From: Mycobacterium simiae
GTDB taxonomy: Bacteria; Actinomycetota; Actinomycetes; Mycobacteriales; Mycobacteriaceae
Direction of reading: 5' to 3'
DNA length: 64,000 nucleotides
NCBI RefSeq assembly: GCF_010727605.1
Contig: NZ_AP022568.1
Span: forward strand, 2,108,001 to 2,172,000
How positions within the stretch are numbered: position 1 is the first letter of the stretch; every line of letters starts with the position of its first letter. Under the pieces are notes generated by a model. The model had not been told where the DNA came from and did not search any database. It saw only the letters and a list, made by a program, of their open reading frames with translations. This document shows positions 18,254-26,815 of this stretch, piece by piece. The position numbers were made by a program, and so were the translations under genes.

Positions 18254-20452
18254 ATGCCGATCGCGATAAATCCTGAGCATCAAGAGCTGGCCGACTCGGT
18301 GCGATCTCTAGTGGCGCGCGTTGCGCCGTCAGAGGTGCTGCACGCGGCAATGGAGACCCCGATCGAGAATCCGCCGCCGTACTGGCAGGCGGCCGCCGAA
18401 CAAGGCTTGCCGGGCGTTCACCTGCCCGAGTCGGTGGGCGGCCAGGGTTTCGGCCTGCTCGAACTGGCCATCGTGCTGGCCGAGTTCGGCTACGGCGCCG
18501 TCCCAGGTCCGTTCGTCCCGTCGGCGATCGCTAGCGCGCTGATCGCCGCGCACGACCCGAACGCCAAGGTGCTGGCCGAGCTGGCGTCCGGCGCGGCCAT
18601 TGGCGCCTATGCGTTGGATTCCGGCCTGACCGCCACCCGCAAAGGTGACGTGCTGGTCATCCGCGGCGAGGTACGTGCCGTGCCGGCCGCGGCGCAGGCA
18701 TCGGTGCTGGTGCTCCCCGTCGCGATCGACAGCGGTGACGAATGGGTGGTGCTGGACGCCGATCAGGTTGAGATTGAGCCGGTGCAAAGTCTCGACCCGC
18801 TGCGCCCGATCGCGCACGTGCGCGCCGAGGCGCTCGAAGTGGGCGACGACGTGCTGCTGAGCAGCCTGACCATGACCACCGCATACGCGCTGATGTCCAC
18901 GCTGCTCTCGGCCGAGGCGATCGGGGTGGCGCGCTGGGCGACCGATACCGCCGCCGAGTACGCCAAGATCCGCGAGCAGTTTGGCCGGCCGATCGGCCAG
19001 TTCCAAGCCATCAAGCACAAGTGCGCCGAGATGATCGCCGACACCGAGCGGGCCACCGCGGCGGTGTGGGACGCGGCGCGGTCGCTCGACGAGGCCAGCC
19101 AAAACGACTGGGACGTGGTCGCATCCGGGGTGGAGTTCGCCGCGGCGGTAGCCGCGACGCTGGCGCCGGCGGCCGCGCAGCGGTGCACCCAGGACTGCAT
19201 TCAGGTCCACGGCGGCATCGGCTTCACCTGGGAACACGACACCAACGTCTACTACCGCCGCGCGCTGATGCTGAGCGCCTGCTTCGGCCGCCGCTCGGAC
19301 TACCCCCAGAAGGTGGTCAACACGGCGACGACCACCGGGATGCGGCAGGTAGACATCGACCTAGACCCGCAGACCGAGCAGCTGCGCGACGACATCCGCC
19401 AGGAAGTCGCCGCGCTCAAGGCCATGGAGCGCGAAGCACGGACGGTGGCGCTCGCCGAGGGCGGCTGGGTGCTGCCGTATCTACCCAAGCCGTGGGGCCG
19501 GGCGTCCAGCCCCGTCGAGCAGATCATCATCGCGCAGGAATTCGCCAGCGGCCGAGTCAAGCGGCCCCAGGTCGGCATCGCCGCATGGATCATTCCGTCG
19601 ATCGTTGCGTTCGGCACCGAGGAGCAAAAGCAGCGGTTCCTGCCGTCAACCTTCCGCGGCGAAATGATTTGGTGCCAGCTGTTTTCCGAGCCGGGCGCCG
19701 GATCGGACCTGGCCGGACTCAGCACGAAGGCAACTCGCGCCGACGGCGGCTGGCGCATCACCGGCCAAAAGATCTGGACCACCGCCGCGCAGTACTCGCA
19801 GTGGGGTGCGCTGCTGGCCCGCACCGACCCGAACGCCCCGAAGCACAACGGCATCACCTACTTCCTGCTGGACATGAAGAGTGCGGGGGTCACAGTCAAG
19901 CCGCTGCGTGAGCTCACCGGCAACGCGATGTTCAACACCGTCTACATCGACGACGTATTCGTACCGGACGACTGTGTGCTCGGCGAGGTGAACCGGGGCT
20001 GGGAGGTCAGCCGCAACACGTTGACCGCCGAACGGGTCTCGATCGGCAGCAGCGACGCGAATTTTCTTGCGACCCTCCCCCAGTTCGTCGAATTCGTTCG
20101 CGACGGTCATTTCGATCCGGTGGCGCAGAATCGGGCGGGGCAGCTGATCGCCGAGGGCCACGCGGCGAAGGTGCTCAATCTGCGGTCGACGCTGCTCACG
20201 CTGGCCGGCGCTGACGCCATGCCGTCCGCGGCGATCTCCAAGCTGTTGTCCATGCGCACCGGCCAGGGCTATGCGGAGTTCGCGGTCTCCTCGTTCGGCA
20301 CCGACGCCGCGATCGGCGATCCCGACGAACTACCCGGCAAGTGGGGCCAGTACCTGCTGGCCAGCCGGGCCACCACCATCTATGGCGGGACATCGGAAGT
20401 GCAACTGAACATCATTGCCGAGCGACTCCTGGGCCTGCCCCGCGACCCGTAA
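18254..20452 (+). CDS. fadE6: FadE6-like double acyl-CoA dehydrogenase
   Basis: Flavoenzyme of fatty-acid or side-chain beta-oxidation that fuses two acyl-CoA dehydrogenase modules in 732 residues (first about 5-360, ending near VHGGIGFTWEHDTNVYYRRA; second about 370-732, ending YGGTSEVQLNIIAERLLG). ATG 18254 (MPIAINPEHQELADSV) has GGAAGG 6 nt upstream and matches the known FadE6 start; an in-frame codon at 18215 is too far from an RBS. It follows the dehydrogenase gene by 50 nt and is closed by two strong hairpins. Confidence 0.92.
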   Translation: MPIAINPEHQELADSVRSLVARVAPSEVLHAAMETPIENPPPYWQAAAEQGLPGVHLPESVGGQGFGLLELAIVLAEFGYGAVPGPFVPSAIASALIAAHDPNAKVLAELASGAAIGAYALDSGLTATRKGDVLVIRGEVRAVPAAAQASVLVLPVAIDSGDEWVVLDADQVEIEPVQSLDPLRPIAHVRAEALEVGDDVLLSSLTMTTAYALMSTLLSAEAIGVARWATDTAAEYAKIREQFGRPIGQFQAIKHKCAEMIADTERATAAVWDAARSLDEASQNDWDVVASGVEFAAAVAATLAPAAAQRCTQDCIQVHGGIGFTWEHDTNVYYRRALMLSACFGRRSDYPQKVVNTATTTGMRQVDIDLDPQTEQLRDDIRQEVAALKAMEREARTVALAEGGWVLPYLPKPWGRASSPVEQIIIAQEFASGRVKRPQVGIAAWIIPSIVAFGTEEQKQRFLPSTFRGEMIWCQLFSEPGAGSDLAGLSTKATRADGGWRITGQKIWTTAAQYSQWGALLARTDPNAPKHNGITYFLLDMKSAGVTVKPLRELTGNAMFNTVYIDDVFVPDDCVLGEVNRGWEVSRNTLTAERVSIGSSDANFLATLPQFVEFVRDGHFDPVAQNRAGQLIAEGHAAKVLNLRSTLLTLAGADAMPSAAISKLLSMRTGQGYAEFAVSSFGTDAAIGDPDELPGKWGQYLLASRATTIYGGTSEVQLNIIAERLLGLPRDP

Positions 20453-20460
20453 ACAGATCC

Positions 20461-20492
20461 ATGCCGACCCGAGGCCGGTCTCGGGTCGGCAT
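20461..20492 (+). terminator. Hairpin terminator 1 after fadE6
   Basis: Perfect 12-bp stem (atgccgacccga / tcgggtcggcat) with an 8-nt loop, 8 nt past the fadE6 stop, followed by the short run ttaatt. It probably acts in both directions, since the next gene converges. Confidence 0.75.
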
Positions 20493-20510
20493 GGACGACT
20501 TAATTGGGGG

Positions 20511-20554
20511 CCACGCCGGTCTGCGGCCGTATTCGGCACGTCAGACCGGCGTGG
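20511..20554. terminator. Hairpin terminator 2 between convergent genes
   Basis: Perfect 13-bp stem (ccacgccggtctg / cagaccggcgtgg) with an 18-nt loop, located between fadE6 and the convergent Gly/His/Trp-rich gene. It is the second strong hairpin within 100 bp and is followed on the plus strand by gttcccccc. Confidence 0.7.
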
Positions 20555-20631
20555 GTTCCCCCCCTAAATGCGGATCGGCCGACCTATAACTCTGGCAGGA
20601 CGAGGCCAACCGACCGCACGCTCGAGGCGGC

Positions 20632-21000
20632 TCACCACCATGGGCGCCACACGTGGCCCCAACCATGACCCCAGCCGTGGCCCCACCCGTGGCCCCAGCC
20701 GCCGTGACCCCAACCATGGCCCCAGCCACCGCCGCGACCCCAGCCGCCGTGACCCCAACCATGGCCGCCCCAGCCGTGACCGCCGGGCCGTTCCGGAAGC
20801 AAGCCGGGACCGGGGCCCAGCGGTAGGCCCCCGTGCGGCCCGACAGCTTCAAAAGTTGTGGCGGGAGCGGGGGCTGGCGCGGCCTGCGCCACGGGGACAC
20901 CGCCGAACAGCATCGCTCCGGCTATCGCACCGGCGCCGACCGCCCCAGCGGCCGCGCCGCGCATCGATCGCAGTGACAACATCGATCGCAGTGACAACAT
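20632..21000 (-). CDS. Secreted Gly/His/Trp-repeat protein, unknown function
   Basis: The 122-residue product has a signal peptide (hydrophobic core GAAAGAVGAGAIAGAMLFGG, likely cleavage after VAQAAPA). After a Pro/Ala linker, the C-terminal 50 residues are repeats of W-G-H-G / GWGHGGWG ending WRPWW. ATG 21000 is chosen because AAGGAG sits 9 nt upstream; the first 18 nt (ATGTTGTCACTGCGATCG) are duplicated in tandem, giving MLSLRS twice and a second in-frame ATG at 20982. His-rich repeats could bind metal ions, but no function is established. The repeat DNA is internally repetitive. Confidence 0.75.
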   Translation of the reverse strand: MLSLRSMLSLRSMRGAAAGAVGAGAIAGAMLFGGVPVAQAAPAPAPATTFEAVGPHGGLPLGPGPGLLPERPGGHGWGGHGWGHGGWGRGGGWGHGWGHGGWGHGWGHGWGHGWGHVWRPWW

Positions 21001-21121
21001 TGTGGTGAGCTCCTTCCGAGACCTCAGTTCCCCGACATCTCGAACGCTACGCATAAATTGCTAGGCAAACAATGGGAATAGCAATATTTCCTGCTGTGAA
21101 TTTCTTGGCAATCTCGACATT

Positions 21122-21572
21122 TACTGCATTACGTATTTTCGTAACTCAGTATCGTCGCCATAAATTTCCTCAATTACTAATTCGCACAATTCATGATTAC
21201 CACAACTACTGAGATCAGTATCCGACGAAGCGGGGATACATGCAGGTAAATTGGCCTTTACTGAAGTACTGAGCTCAGTAACCGGACATGTCAGTAAATC
21301 GCCCCACATTGATATCTAGAACTTATCGTCGCTCGCTCATCGTCACCGTAACGGAATAGCGGTGAATGTCAAGGTCCAGAATTGCGGCCGCGTCAGCCGT
21401 CCCGTATCCGGGAGCCAAGATTTACGCAGCTAATCTCTGAGATTGCCCGGTCAGATCGCCGGGACGGAGCCGCCGGGCGTGGTAACACCTCCTTCTGCAG
21501 CGACGCGACTTACGCTGGCCGCAGTGAGACAATCAGTAGACAACGCGCCACGAAAGCACTGATCTACTGATT
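21122..21572. promoter_or_regulatory. AT-rich region with ten CAGTA/TACTG motifs
   Basis: An AT-rich stretch (about 21060-21330) in a GC-rich genome. CAGTA or its complement TACTG occurs at 21122, 21147, 21207, 21216, 21259, 21267, 21276 and 21292, then at 21534 and 21565. Pairs form TACTGAGCTCAGTA (21267-21280, perfect palindrome), TACTGAGATCAGTA (21207-21220, one mismatched pair) and a 10-bp inverted repeat AATCAGTAGA / TCTACTGATT (21531-21540 and 21563-21572) just before the next gene. This fits a cluster of binding sites for a dimeric repressor or partition-type protein, perhaps the ribbon-helix-helix-like product of the next gene. No convincing gene lies in 21001-21600. Confidence 0.55.
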
Positions 21573-21600
21573 GGCGCCCCCACGGGAGGACGGTCGCCCA

Positions 21601-21990
21601 GTGAGCTTCAACCCCGGCCACATCGGGCCCAGCGCCGGAGCGTTCCGCCCGCGGGTATCCGCCTCGACGCCCCCGGGAGACGCGGCACCGACCGAACGCA
21701 TCACCGGTTTCCGTCAGCTCCGCCCCCAACGACTCGTCGACGACGCGGCAGACGCCCGCTCACGGGCGAAGGCCGATCCGTCGGGACCGCGGATCCAGCG
21801 CACGCGGCGCACCGTGGACCTGCCCGCCAGCACCCACCGCGCCCTCGACATCTGGCAACGCGAGGCCGCCGACCGGCTCGGCGTGGCCCGCGTCACGGGG
21901 CAGGAGGTGCTCACCGCGCTGATCGACCAGCTCCTGGCCGATCCCAAGCTCTCGGATCAGATCATCCGGGCCATTCAAGAACGGCGTTAG
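21601..21990 (+). CDS. Small basic ribbon-helix-helix-like DNA-binding protein
   Basis: The 129-residue protein starts at GTG 21601, with GGGAGG 10 nt upstream. The first 65 residues are polar and probably disordered. The C-terminal half (RTRRTVDLPASTHRALDIWQ, then a helix, then VTGQEVLTALIDQLLAD and SDQIIRAIQERR) has the beta-strand, helix, helix pattern of ribbon-helix-helix repressors and plasmid-type partition proteins. No ParA-like partner is in this window. It converges with fadD2 (6 nt between stops). It is absent, as I recall, from the matching H37Rv interval, and its upstream region carries clustered palindromes. Exact function is not known. Confidence 0.65.
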   Translation: MSFNPGHIGPSAGAFRPRVSASTPPGDAAPTERITGFRQLRPQRLVDDAADARSRAKADPSGPRIQRTRRTVDLPASTHRALDIWQREAADRLGVARVTGQEVLTALIDQLLADPKLSDQIIRAIQERR

Positions 21991-21996
21991 CGCCCG

Positions 21997-23676
21997 CTAG
22001 TCGATCTGCATCTCGCGCAGTTCGCGCTTGAGGATCTTGCCGGTCGGGTTACGCGGCAGCTCGTCGAGGAAGACCACTTCCCGCGGCACCTTGTACCGGG
22101 CCAAGTGGTCACGCACATAGTGCTTGATGGTGTCCTCGTCCAGGTCGGCGTCACTCTTCTTGACCACGAACGCGCGCAGCCGGTGGCCCCACTCCTTGTC
22201 CTCCACACCGATCGCGGTCGCCTCCACGACGTCGGGGTGGCCGCTAATCAGGTCTTCGACTTCAGCGGGGAAGACGTTCTCGCCGCCGGAGACGATCATC
22301 TCGTCATCCCGGCCACTGACGTAGAGCAGACCCTGCTCGTCGAAATATCCGACGTCGCCCGACGACATCAGGCCGTTGATGATCTGCTTGTGGCCACCGC
22401 CGGTGTAGCCCTCGAATGGGAAGGCATTGCCGACGAAGATGCGTCCCACGTCGCCCTGCGGCAATTCGTTGCCGTTGTCGTCGAGGATCTTGACCTTCAC
22501 GCCCTTGACGACCGGTCCGACCGTCGCCGCGTTTTTCTGCAGGTCCTCCGGCCGCGCAATGGTGGCGAAGGCGATCTCCGTCGAGCCGTACATGTTGTAG
22601 ATGACGGGGCCGATGTCCTTGAGCGCGCGGGTGGCCAGCTCGGCGCCCAGCTGAGACCCGGACACGAACACGATCTTCAGGCTGGACAGATCAGGCTTGT
22701 TGTCCATCTTCTCGATGGCGTCCAGGATGCGAGACAGCATCACCGGCACCACGACCATCGCGGTGACCTTGTGCTTCTCGATGTCCTCGAGCACCAGGGG
22801 CGGCTTGAACTTGCGCCGCAGCACCAGCGTCGAGCCCAAGAACATCGCGATGGTGGCGTGCAGATAACCCAGCGCGTGAAACATCGGCGCCGGCAGTGAG
22901 GTGATCTCGTTCGCCTTAAACGGAACGTGCGACAGGATGCCGCCGACGGGCGCCAAGGTGGGCGGGGTACTGCGGTTGGCGCCCTTCGGGGTGCCGGTGG
23001 TGCCGCTGGTCAAGATGATGATCGACGCATGCTTACTGGCCTTGGGAGCGGGCTCCTTGCTGCTGCGACTGATCAGGTCGGCGAGCGTCTCGTCGGTGCT
23101 GCCCGACGGCTCGTCGCTGTCCGGGTTCACGCCCAGTGCCCGCAACTTGCCCAGCTCCGGCTCGGCTTTGCTGACCGCCTTGGTGTACTCGTCGTCGTAG
23201 ATGACCACCTTGGCGCCCTCGCGCTCGGACACCTCTTTGATCTGCGGTCCGGAGAATTCGCTGTTGAGCAGGATGATGCGGGCGCCGACGCGGGCGGCAC
23301 CATAGTTGGCGATCAAGAACCAGCGGTGGTTGCGCGCTAGGATCGCCACACCGTCGCCGCCCTTGACGCCCATTTCGAGTAAGCCGTTCGCCACCGCGTG
23401 GGCCGCCTCGTCTAGCTCGCGGTAGCTGAACTCCCCCTCTTCGTCGATGCATGCCGCGCGGTTCGGGTGGCGGCGTGCGTTGAGCGCCGGCAGCATGCCG
23501 AACTCGCCCCATTTAACGATGTCGGAGGCCAACGCAGCGTAGTTCTGCGGCGGCTCCAGCCGGAACGCTCCTGCTTCGAAAATCTTGCGCACGTAATGCA
23601 ACTCGGCCGAGCCGCGTTCCACATACTGCTGAAGCTTGGCAACGGCTTGCCCGGGAAGGCCAGGAAGGTTAGGCAT
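21997..23676 (-). CDS. fadD2: FadD2, acyl-CoA/acyl-AMP synthetase
   Basis: Adenylate-forming enzyme that activates a carboxylic (fatty) acid with ATP and CoA. The 559 residues contain the ANL P-loop ILTSGTTGTPKG at 221-232, the YGSTE adenine motif in the middle, the hinge GRDDEMIVSGGENVFP and the C-terminal catalytic lysine in NPTGKILKREL. ATG 23676 (MPNLPGLPGQAVAKL) matches the known start. It is divergent from the polymerase-domain gene, with 57 nt between starts. Confidence 0.93.
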   Translation of the reverse strand: MPNLPGLPGQAVAKLQQYVERGSAELHYVRKIFEAGAFRLEPPQNYAALASDIVKWGEFGMLPALNARRHPNRAACIDEEGEFSYRELDEAAHAVANGLLEMGVKGGDGVAILARNHRWFLIANYGAARVGARIILLNSEFSGPQIKEVSEREGAKVVIYDDEYTKAVSKAEPELGKLRALGVNPDSDEPSGSTDETLADLISRSSKEPAPKASKHASIIILTSGTTGTPKGANRSTPPTLAPVGGILSHVPFKANEITSLPAPMFHALGYLHATIAMFLGSTLVLRRKFKPPLVLEDIEKHKVTAMVVVPVMLSRILDAIEKMDNKPDLSSLKIVFVSGSQLGAELATRALKDIGPVIYNMYGSTEIAFATIARPEDLQKNAATVGPVVKGVKVKILDDNGNELPQGDVGRIFVGNAFPFEGYTGGGHKQIINGLMSSGDVGYFDEQGLLYVSGRDDEMIVSGGENVFPAEVEDLISGHPDVVEATAIGVEDKEWGHRLRAFVVKKSDADLDEDTIKHYVRDHLARYKVPREVVFLDELPRNPTGKILKRELREMQID

Positions 23677-23733
23677 AACCTCACCCTATGTGACGCGGGT
23701 CGCATCGAGGCCAGAAAATTTCCCAGAATTACG

Positions 23734-24975
23734 ATGGATCCCATGACCGGTCCGGTGGCATTGGAGGTTGCCGGGCACGATGTCACGATCACTCACCCGG
23801 ACCGGGTGGTGTTCGCAGCTCGTGGCGAGACCAGGCCGTACACCAAGCTGGACCTGGTGCACTACTACCTCGCCGTCGCCGAAGGGGCGTTGCGCGGAGT
23901 AGCGGGCCGGCCCATGATCTTGAAGCGCTTCGTCAAGGGCATCACCGCCGAGGCGGTGTTCCAGAAGCGGGCGCCGGCAAACCGTCCGGACTGGGTCGAC
24001 GTTGCCGAACTCCACTACGCCCGCGGCACCTCGGCCGCGGAGGCCGTCATCCACGATGCCGCCGGGCTCGCCTGGGCGATCAACTTGGGATGCATTGACC
24101 TCAATCCGCATCCGGTGCTCGCCGACGACCTCGAACACCCCGACGAACTGCGGGTGGATTTGGACCCGATGCCCGGCGTCGAATGGCAACGAATCGTCGA
24201 GGTCGCCCAGGTGGCCCGCGAGGTGCTCGAGGACTACGGCCTGGTGGCCTGGCCGAAGACGTCCGGCTCCCGGGGCTTCCACATCTACGCCCGGATCGTC
24301 CCGCGCTGGGAGTTCCGTCAGGTCCGGCTGGCCGCCCAGACCGTGGCGCGCGAGGTCGAGCGGCGTGCGCCCGACGCAGCAACCAGCCGCTGGTGGAAAG
24401 AGGAACGCGAGGGCGTGTTCGTCGACTTCAATCAGAACGCCAAGGACCGCACGGTCGCATCGGCCTACTCGGTGCGGGCCACTCCCGACGCCCGGGTCTC
24501 GACGCCACTGTATTGGGACGAAGTCGCCGACTGCAGGCCGGAGGCGTTCACAATCGCCACCGTGCCGGACCGGTTCGCCGCTGTCGGCGACCCGTGGGCG
24601 GGAATGGACGCCGCCGCCGGGGAGCTGGATCGCCTGCTGATGCTGGCCGAGGAGCTGGGCCCACCGGAGAAGGCGCCGCGGCGCTCGGGGAAACGCCCCG
24701 ACGGCCGGCGTCAGTCGTCGAAACCGCTGATCGAGATTGCCCGGACCAAGACCAAAGACGAGGCGATGGCCGCGCTGGACGCCTGGCGGGCCCGCCATCC
24801 CGCCGCGGCCGAGCGGTTACAGCCGGCCGACGTGCTGGTCGACGGGATGCGCGGGCCGAGCTCCATCTGGTACCGGATCCGGATCAACCTGCAGCACGTG
24901 CCGATCGACCAGCGCCCCGCACAGGAGGAGCTGATCGCCGACTACAGCCCGTGGCAGAAACCTCAGCGGGGTTAG
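23734..24975 (+). CDS. LigD-type polymerase-domain protein (Rv0269c-like)
   Basis: Stand-alone member of the archaeo-eukaryotic primase/LigD polymerase family, probably a DNA-repair polymerase or primase that can add ribonucleotides. The 413 residues from ATG 23734 (MDPMTGPVALEVAGHDVTIT) contain the catalytic D-L-D at 142-144 (RVDLDPMPG), the nucleotide-binding SGSRGFHIY at 177-185 and a third acidic motif region VFVDFNQNAKDR. No ligase or nuclease domain is attached and no Ku gene is nearby. ATG 23743 is an alternative start. Confidence 0.88.
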   Translation: MDPMTGPVALEVAGHDVTITHPDRVVFAARGETRPYTKLDLVHYYLAVAEGALRGVAGRPMILKRFVKGITAEAVFQKRAPANRPDWVDVAELHYARGTSAAEAVIHDAAGLAWAINLGCIDLNPHPVLADDLEHPDELRVDLDPMPGVEWQRIVEVAQVAREVLEDYGLVAWPKTSGSRGFHIYARIVPRWEFRQVRLAAQTVAREVERRAPDAATSRWWKEEREGVFVDFNQNAKDRTVASAYSVRATPDARVSTPLYWDEVADCRPEAFTIATVPDRFAAVGDPWAGMDAAAGELDRLLMLAEELGPPEKAPRRSGKRPDGRRQSSKPLIEIARTKTKDEAMAALDAWRARHPAAAERLQPADVLVDGMRGPSSIWYRIRINLQHVPIDQRPAQEELIADYSPWQKPQRG

Positions 24976-25043
24976 CGGTCGGACTGAGCAGTAGATCAGC
25001 ACGGCGCTGCAGGTCAGCGTCGCTGACGCGATACTCTCACGCG

Positions 25044-26042
25044 ATGCGACAGGGATGGAATCGCCGGGGGTTGCTGCAGCTGGCCGCTGCCGCCGCAGCA
25101 GCCGGGGTGGCGGGTCCCCTATCGGGGTGTTCGTCGCCCCGCCAGACGTCGAACTCCCCCAGTGCCGAAGGCGTGACGATCACCCATCTGTTCGGCAAGA
25201 CCGTCATCAAATCACCGCCCAAGCGGGTGGTCAGCGCGGGCTTTACCGAGCAAGACGACTTGCTCGCGGTCGGCGTCGTGCCGATTGCGGTGACCAACTG
25301 GTTCGGCGACCAACCGTTCGGTGTGTGGCCCTGGGCCCAACCCAAACTCGCCGGGGCGCAACCGGTGATGTTGAACCTCGACAACGGAATTCCCGTCGAC
25401 CAGATCGCAAGCCTCAAGCCTGACCTGATCGTGGCGATCAACGCCGGAGTGGACGCCGACACCTACCAGAAGCTGTCCGAGATTGCTCCCACGATCGCCC
25501 AGTCCGGCGGGGACGCGTTCTTCGAGCCGTGGAAAGACCAGGCCATCGCGATCGGCACCGCAGTGTTTCAGGCCGAGCAGATGAAAACGCTCATCGCCGC
25601 CGTCGACAAGCAATTCGCCGCCGTCGCCCAGAACCACCCGCAATGGCAAACAAAGAAAGCATTGTTGTTGCAGGGCAGCCTGTTTCAGGGCTCGGTGGTG
25701 GCAACCGCGGCCGGCTGGCCGACCGACTTCCTGAACCAGATGGGGTTGGTGATCGCCGACAGCATCAAGCCCTTCGTCACCGGTCACCGCGCGGTCATCC
25801 CGCGTGATCAGACCAAAGCGGTGCTCGACTCCGCCGACGTGCTCATCTGGACGACCGAGAATCCGGACCAGCAGAAGGCGCTGCTCGCCGACCCCGAGAT
25901 AGCGGGATCGCAGGCGACCGCGCAGAACCGGCACGTCTTCACCACCAAGGATCAGGCCGGTGCGATCGCGTTCGCCTCGGTGCTGAGCTACCCGGTCGTC
26001 GCCGATCAACTGCCGCCACAGATCAGCAGAATCCTCGGTTAG
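25044..26042 (+). CDS. fecB2: Tat-exported FecB-type siderophore-binding lipoprotein (Rv0265c-like)
   Basis: Periplasmic substrate-binding lipoprotein of the iron-siderophore ABC class. The 332 residues begin with a twin-arginine signal (R7-R8-G-L-L), a poly-Ala hydrophobic core and lipobox L26-S-G-C29. The mature part has the class III binding-protein fold signature PPKRVVSAGFTEQDDLLAVG and the SLKPDLIVA segment. No permease or ATPase gene adjoins it. A perfect 7-bp-arm palindrome (gtcagcg-t-cgctgac, 25013-25027) lies just upstream, but no IdeR box is evident. Confidence 0.87.
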   Translation: MRQGWNRRGLLQLAAAAAAAGVAGPLSGCSSPRQTSNSPSAEGVTITHLFGKTVIKSPPKRVVSAGFTEQDDLLAVGVVPIAVTNWFGDQPFGVWPWAQPKLAGAQPVMLNLDNGIPVDQIASLKPDLIVAINAGVDADTYQKLSEIAPTIAQSGGDAFFEPWKDQAIAIGTAVFQAEQMKTLIAAVDKQFAAVAQNHPQWQTKKALLLQGSLFQGSVVATAAGWPTDFLNQMGLVIADSIKPFVTGHRAVIPRDQTKAVLDSADVLIWTTENPDQQKALLADPEIAGSQATAQNRHVFTTKDQAGAIAFASVLSYPVVADQLPPQISRILG

Positions 26043-26142
26043 GGACCGCTCTTTGAGCGTTCGGTAAGGCACCTCTGGCAGTGCTCGAAAATCCCGGCCG
26101 GACCCCTTTCGCCTGCCCCGATACCGAAGTTACCGTCGAGTA

Positions 26143-26805
26143 ATGAGCGTGACGGATCTCCCCACCGAGCCGCCGGCCGAACTCGACGGCCATGTCGTTC
26201 TCGACTACGGCGACCAAGCGCTGCTGGTCCAATGTGACAGCACCGCTGAGGTATTGGCATGGGTGGACACACTGCGTGCGGCGGCGCTGCCCGGGGTCCT
26301 CGACATCGTCCCCGCCGCCCGCACGGTGCTGGTGAAACTCGACGGCCCGCGCCATCAGGGCGTCGTCCGCCACCGGCTCCGCAAACTCCGGGTCGCCCCG
26401 GACTCGCCGCCTGCCGGCGCACGCTCCGCCGACATCGTCATCGACGTCGTCTATGACGGCCCGGATCTCGCCGAGGTCGCCGCCCTTACCGGGCTGACGA
26501 CCGCACAGGTCATCAATGCCCACACGGCAACGTTGTGGCGGGTCGGATTCACTGGCTTCGCACCGGGTTTCGCCTATCTGGTCGATGGTGACCCGCGGCT
26601 GCACGTACCGCGTCGCTCGGAGCCGCGGACCTCGGTGCCCGCCGGATCGGTGGCATTGGCCGGCGAGTTCGGCGCGATATATCCCCGCCGATCCCCCGGC
26701 GGCTGGCGTCTCATCGGCCACACCGACGTGGTGCTGTGGGATCTGCAGCGCCCCAATCCCGCATTGCTGACGCGCGGCATGTGGGTTCAATTCCGGGCCG
26801 CGTAG
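26143..26805 (+). CDS. pxpB: 5-oxoprolinase subunit PxpB / allophanate hydrolase subunit 1-like
   Basis: The 220-residue protein carries the family signature GFAPGFAYL with preceding RVGFT. Proteins of this type (KipI/PxpB) act with PxpC and PxpA in ATP-dependent cleavage of 5-oxoproline to glutamate; older annotation calls them allophanate hydrolase subunits. ATG 26143 gives the expected length. It is followed after 10 nt by its partner subunit, but no PxpA (LamB/YcsF) gene is in the window. Confidence 0.87.
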   Translation: MSVTDLPTEPPAELDGHVVLDYGDQALLVQCDSTAEVLAWVDTLRAAALPGVLDIVPAARTVLVKLDGPRHQGVVRHRLRKLRVAPDSPPAGARSADIVIDVVYDGPDLAEVAALTGLTTAQVINAHTATLWRVGFTGFAPGFAYLVDGDPRLHVPRRSEPRTSVPAGSVALAGEFGAIYPRRSPGGWRLIGHTDVVLWDLQRPNPALLTRGMWVQFRAA

Positions 26806-26815
26806 CGGAGGAAAC

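Noticed and set aside
20640..20780. Short repeated units resembling a repeat array
   Set aside because: The repeats are in frame with the Gly/His/Trp-rich protein and have no spacers of constant length, so they are coding repeats, not CRISPR.
21121..21309. 62-codon AT-rich minus-strand frame with an ATG start
   Set aside because: It overlaps eight of the ten CAGTA/TACTG motifs, has no RBS and no family resemblance; the repeats explain the region better.
23467..23733. N-terminal extension of the polymerase-domain protein
   Set aside because: It would run through the divergent fadD2 gene start; family similarity begins at ATG 23734.
24183..25043. Long N-terminal extension of the FecB-type lipoprotein
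   Set aside because: It would overlap the whole upstream gene; the Tat signal and lipobox fix the start at 25044.
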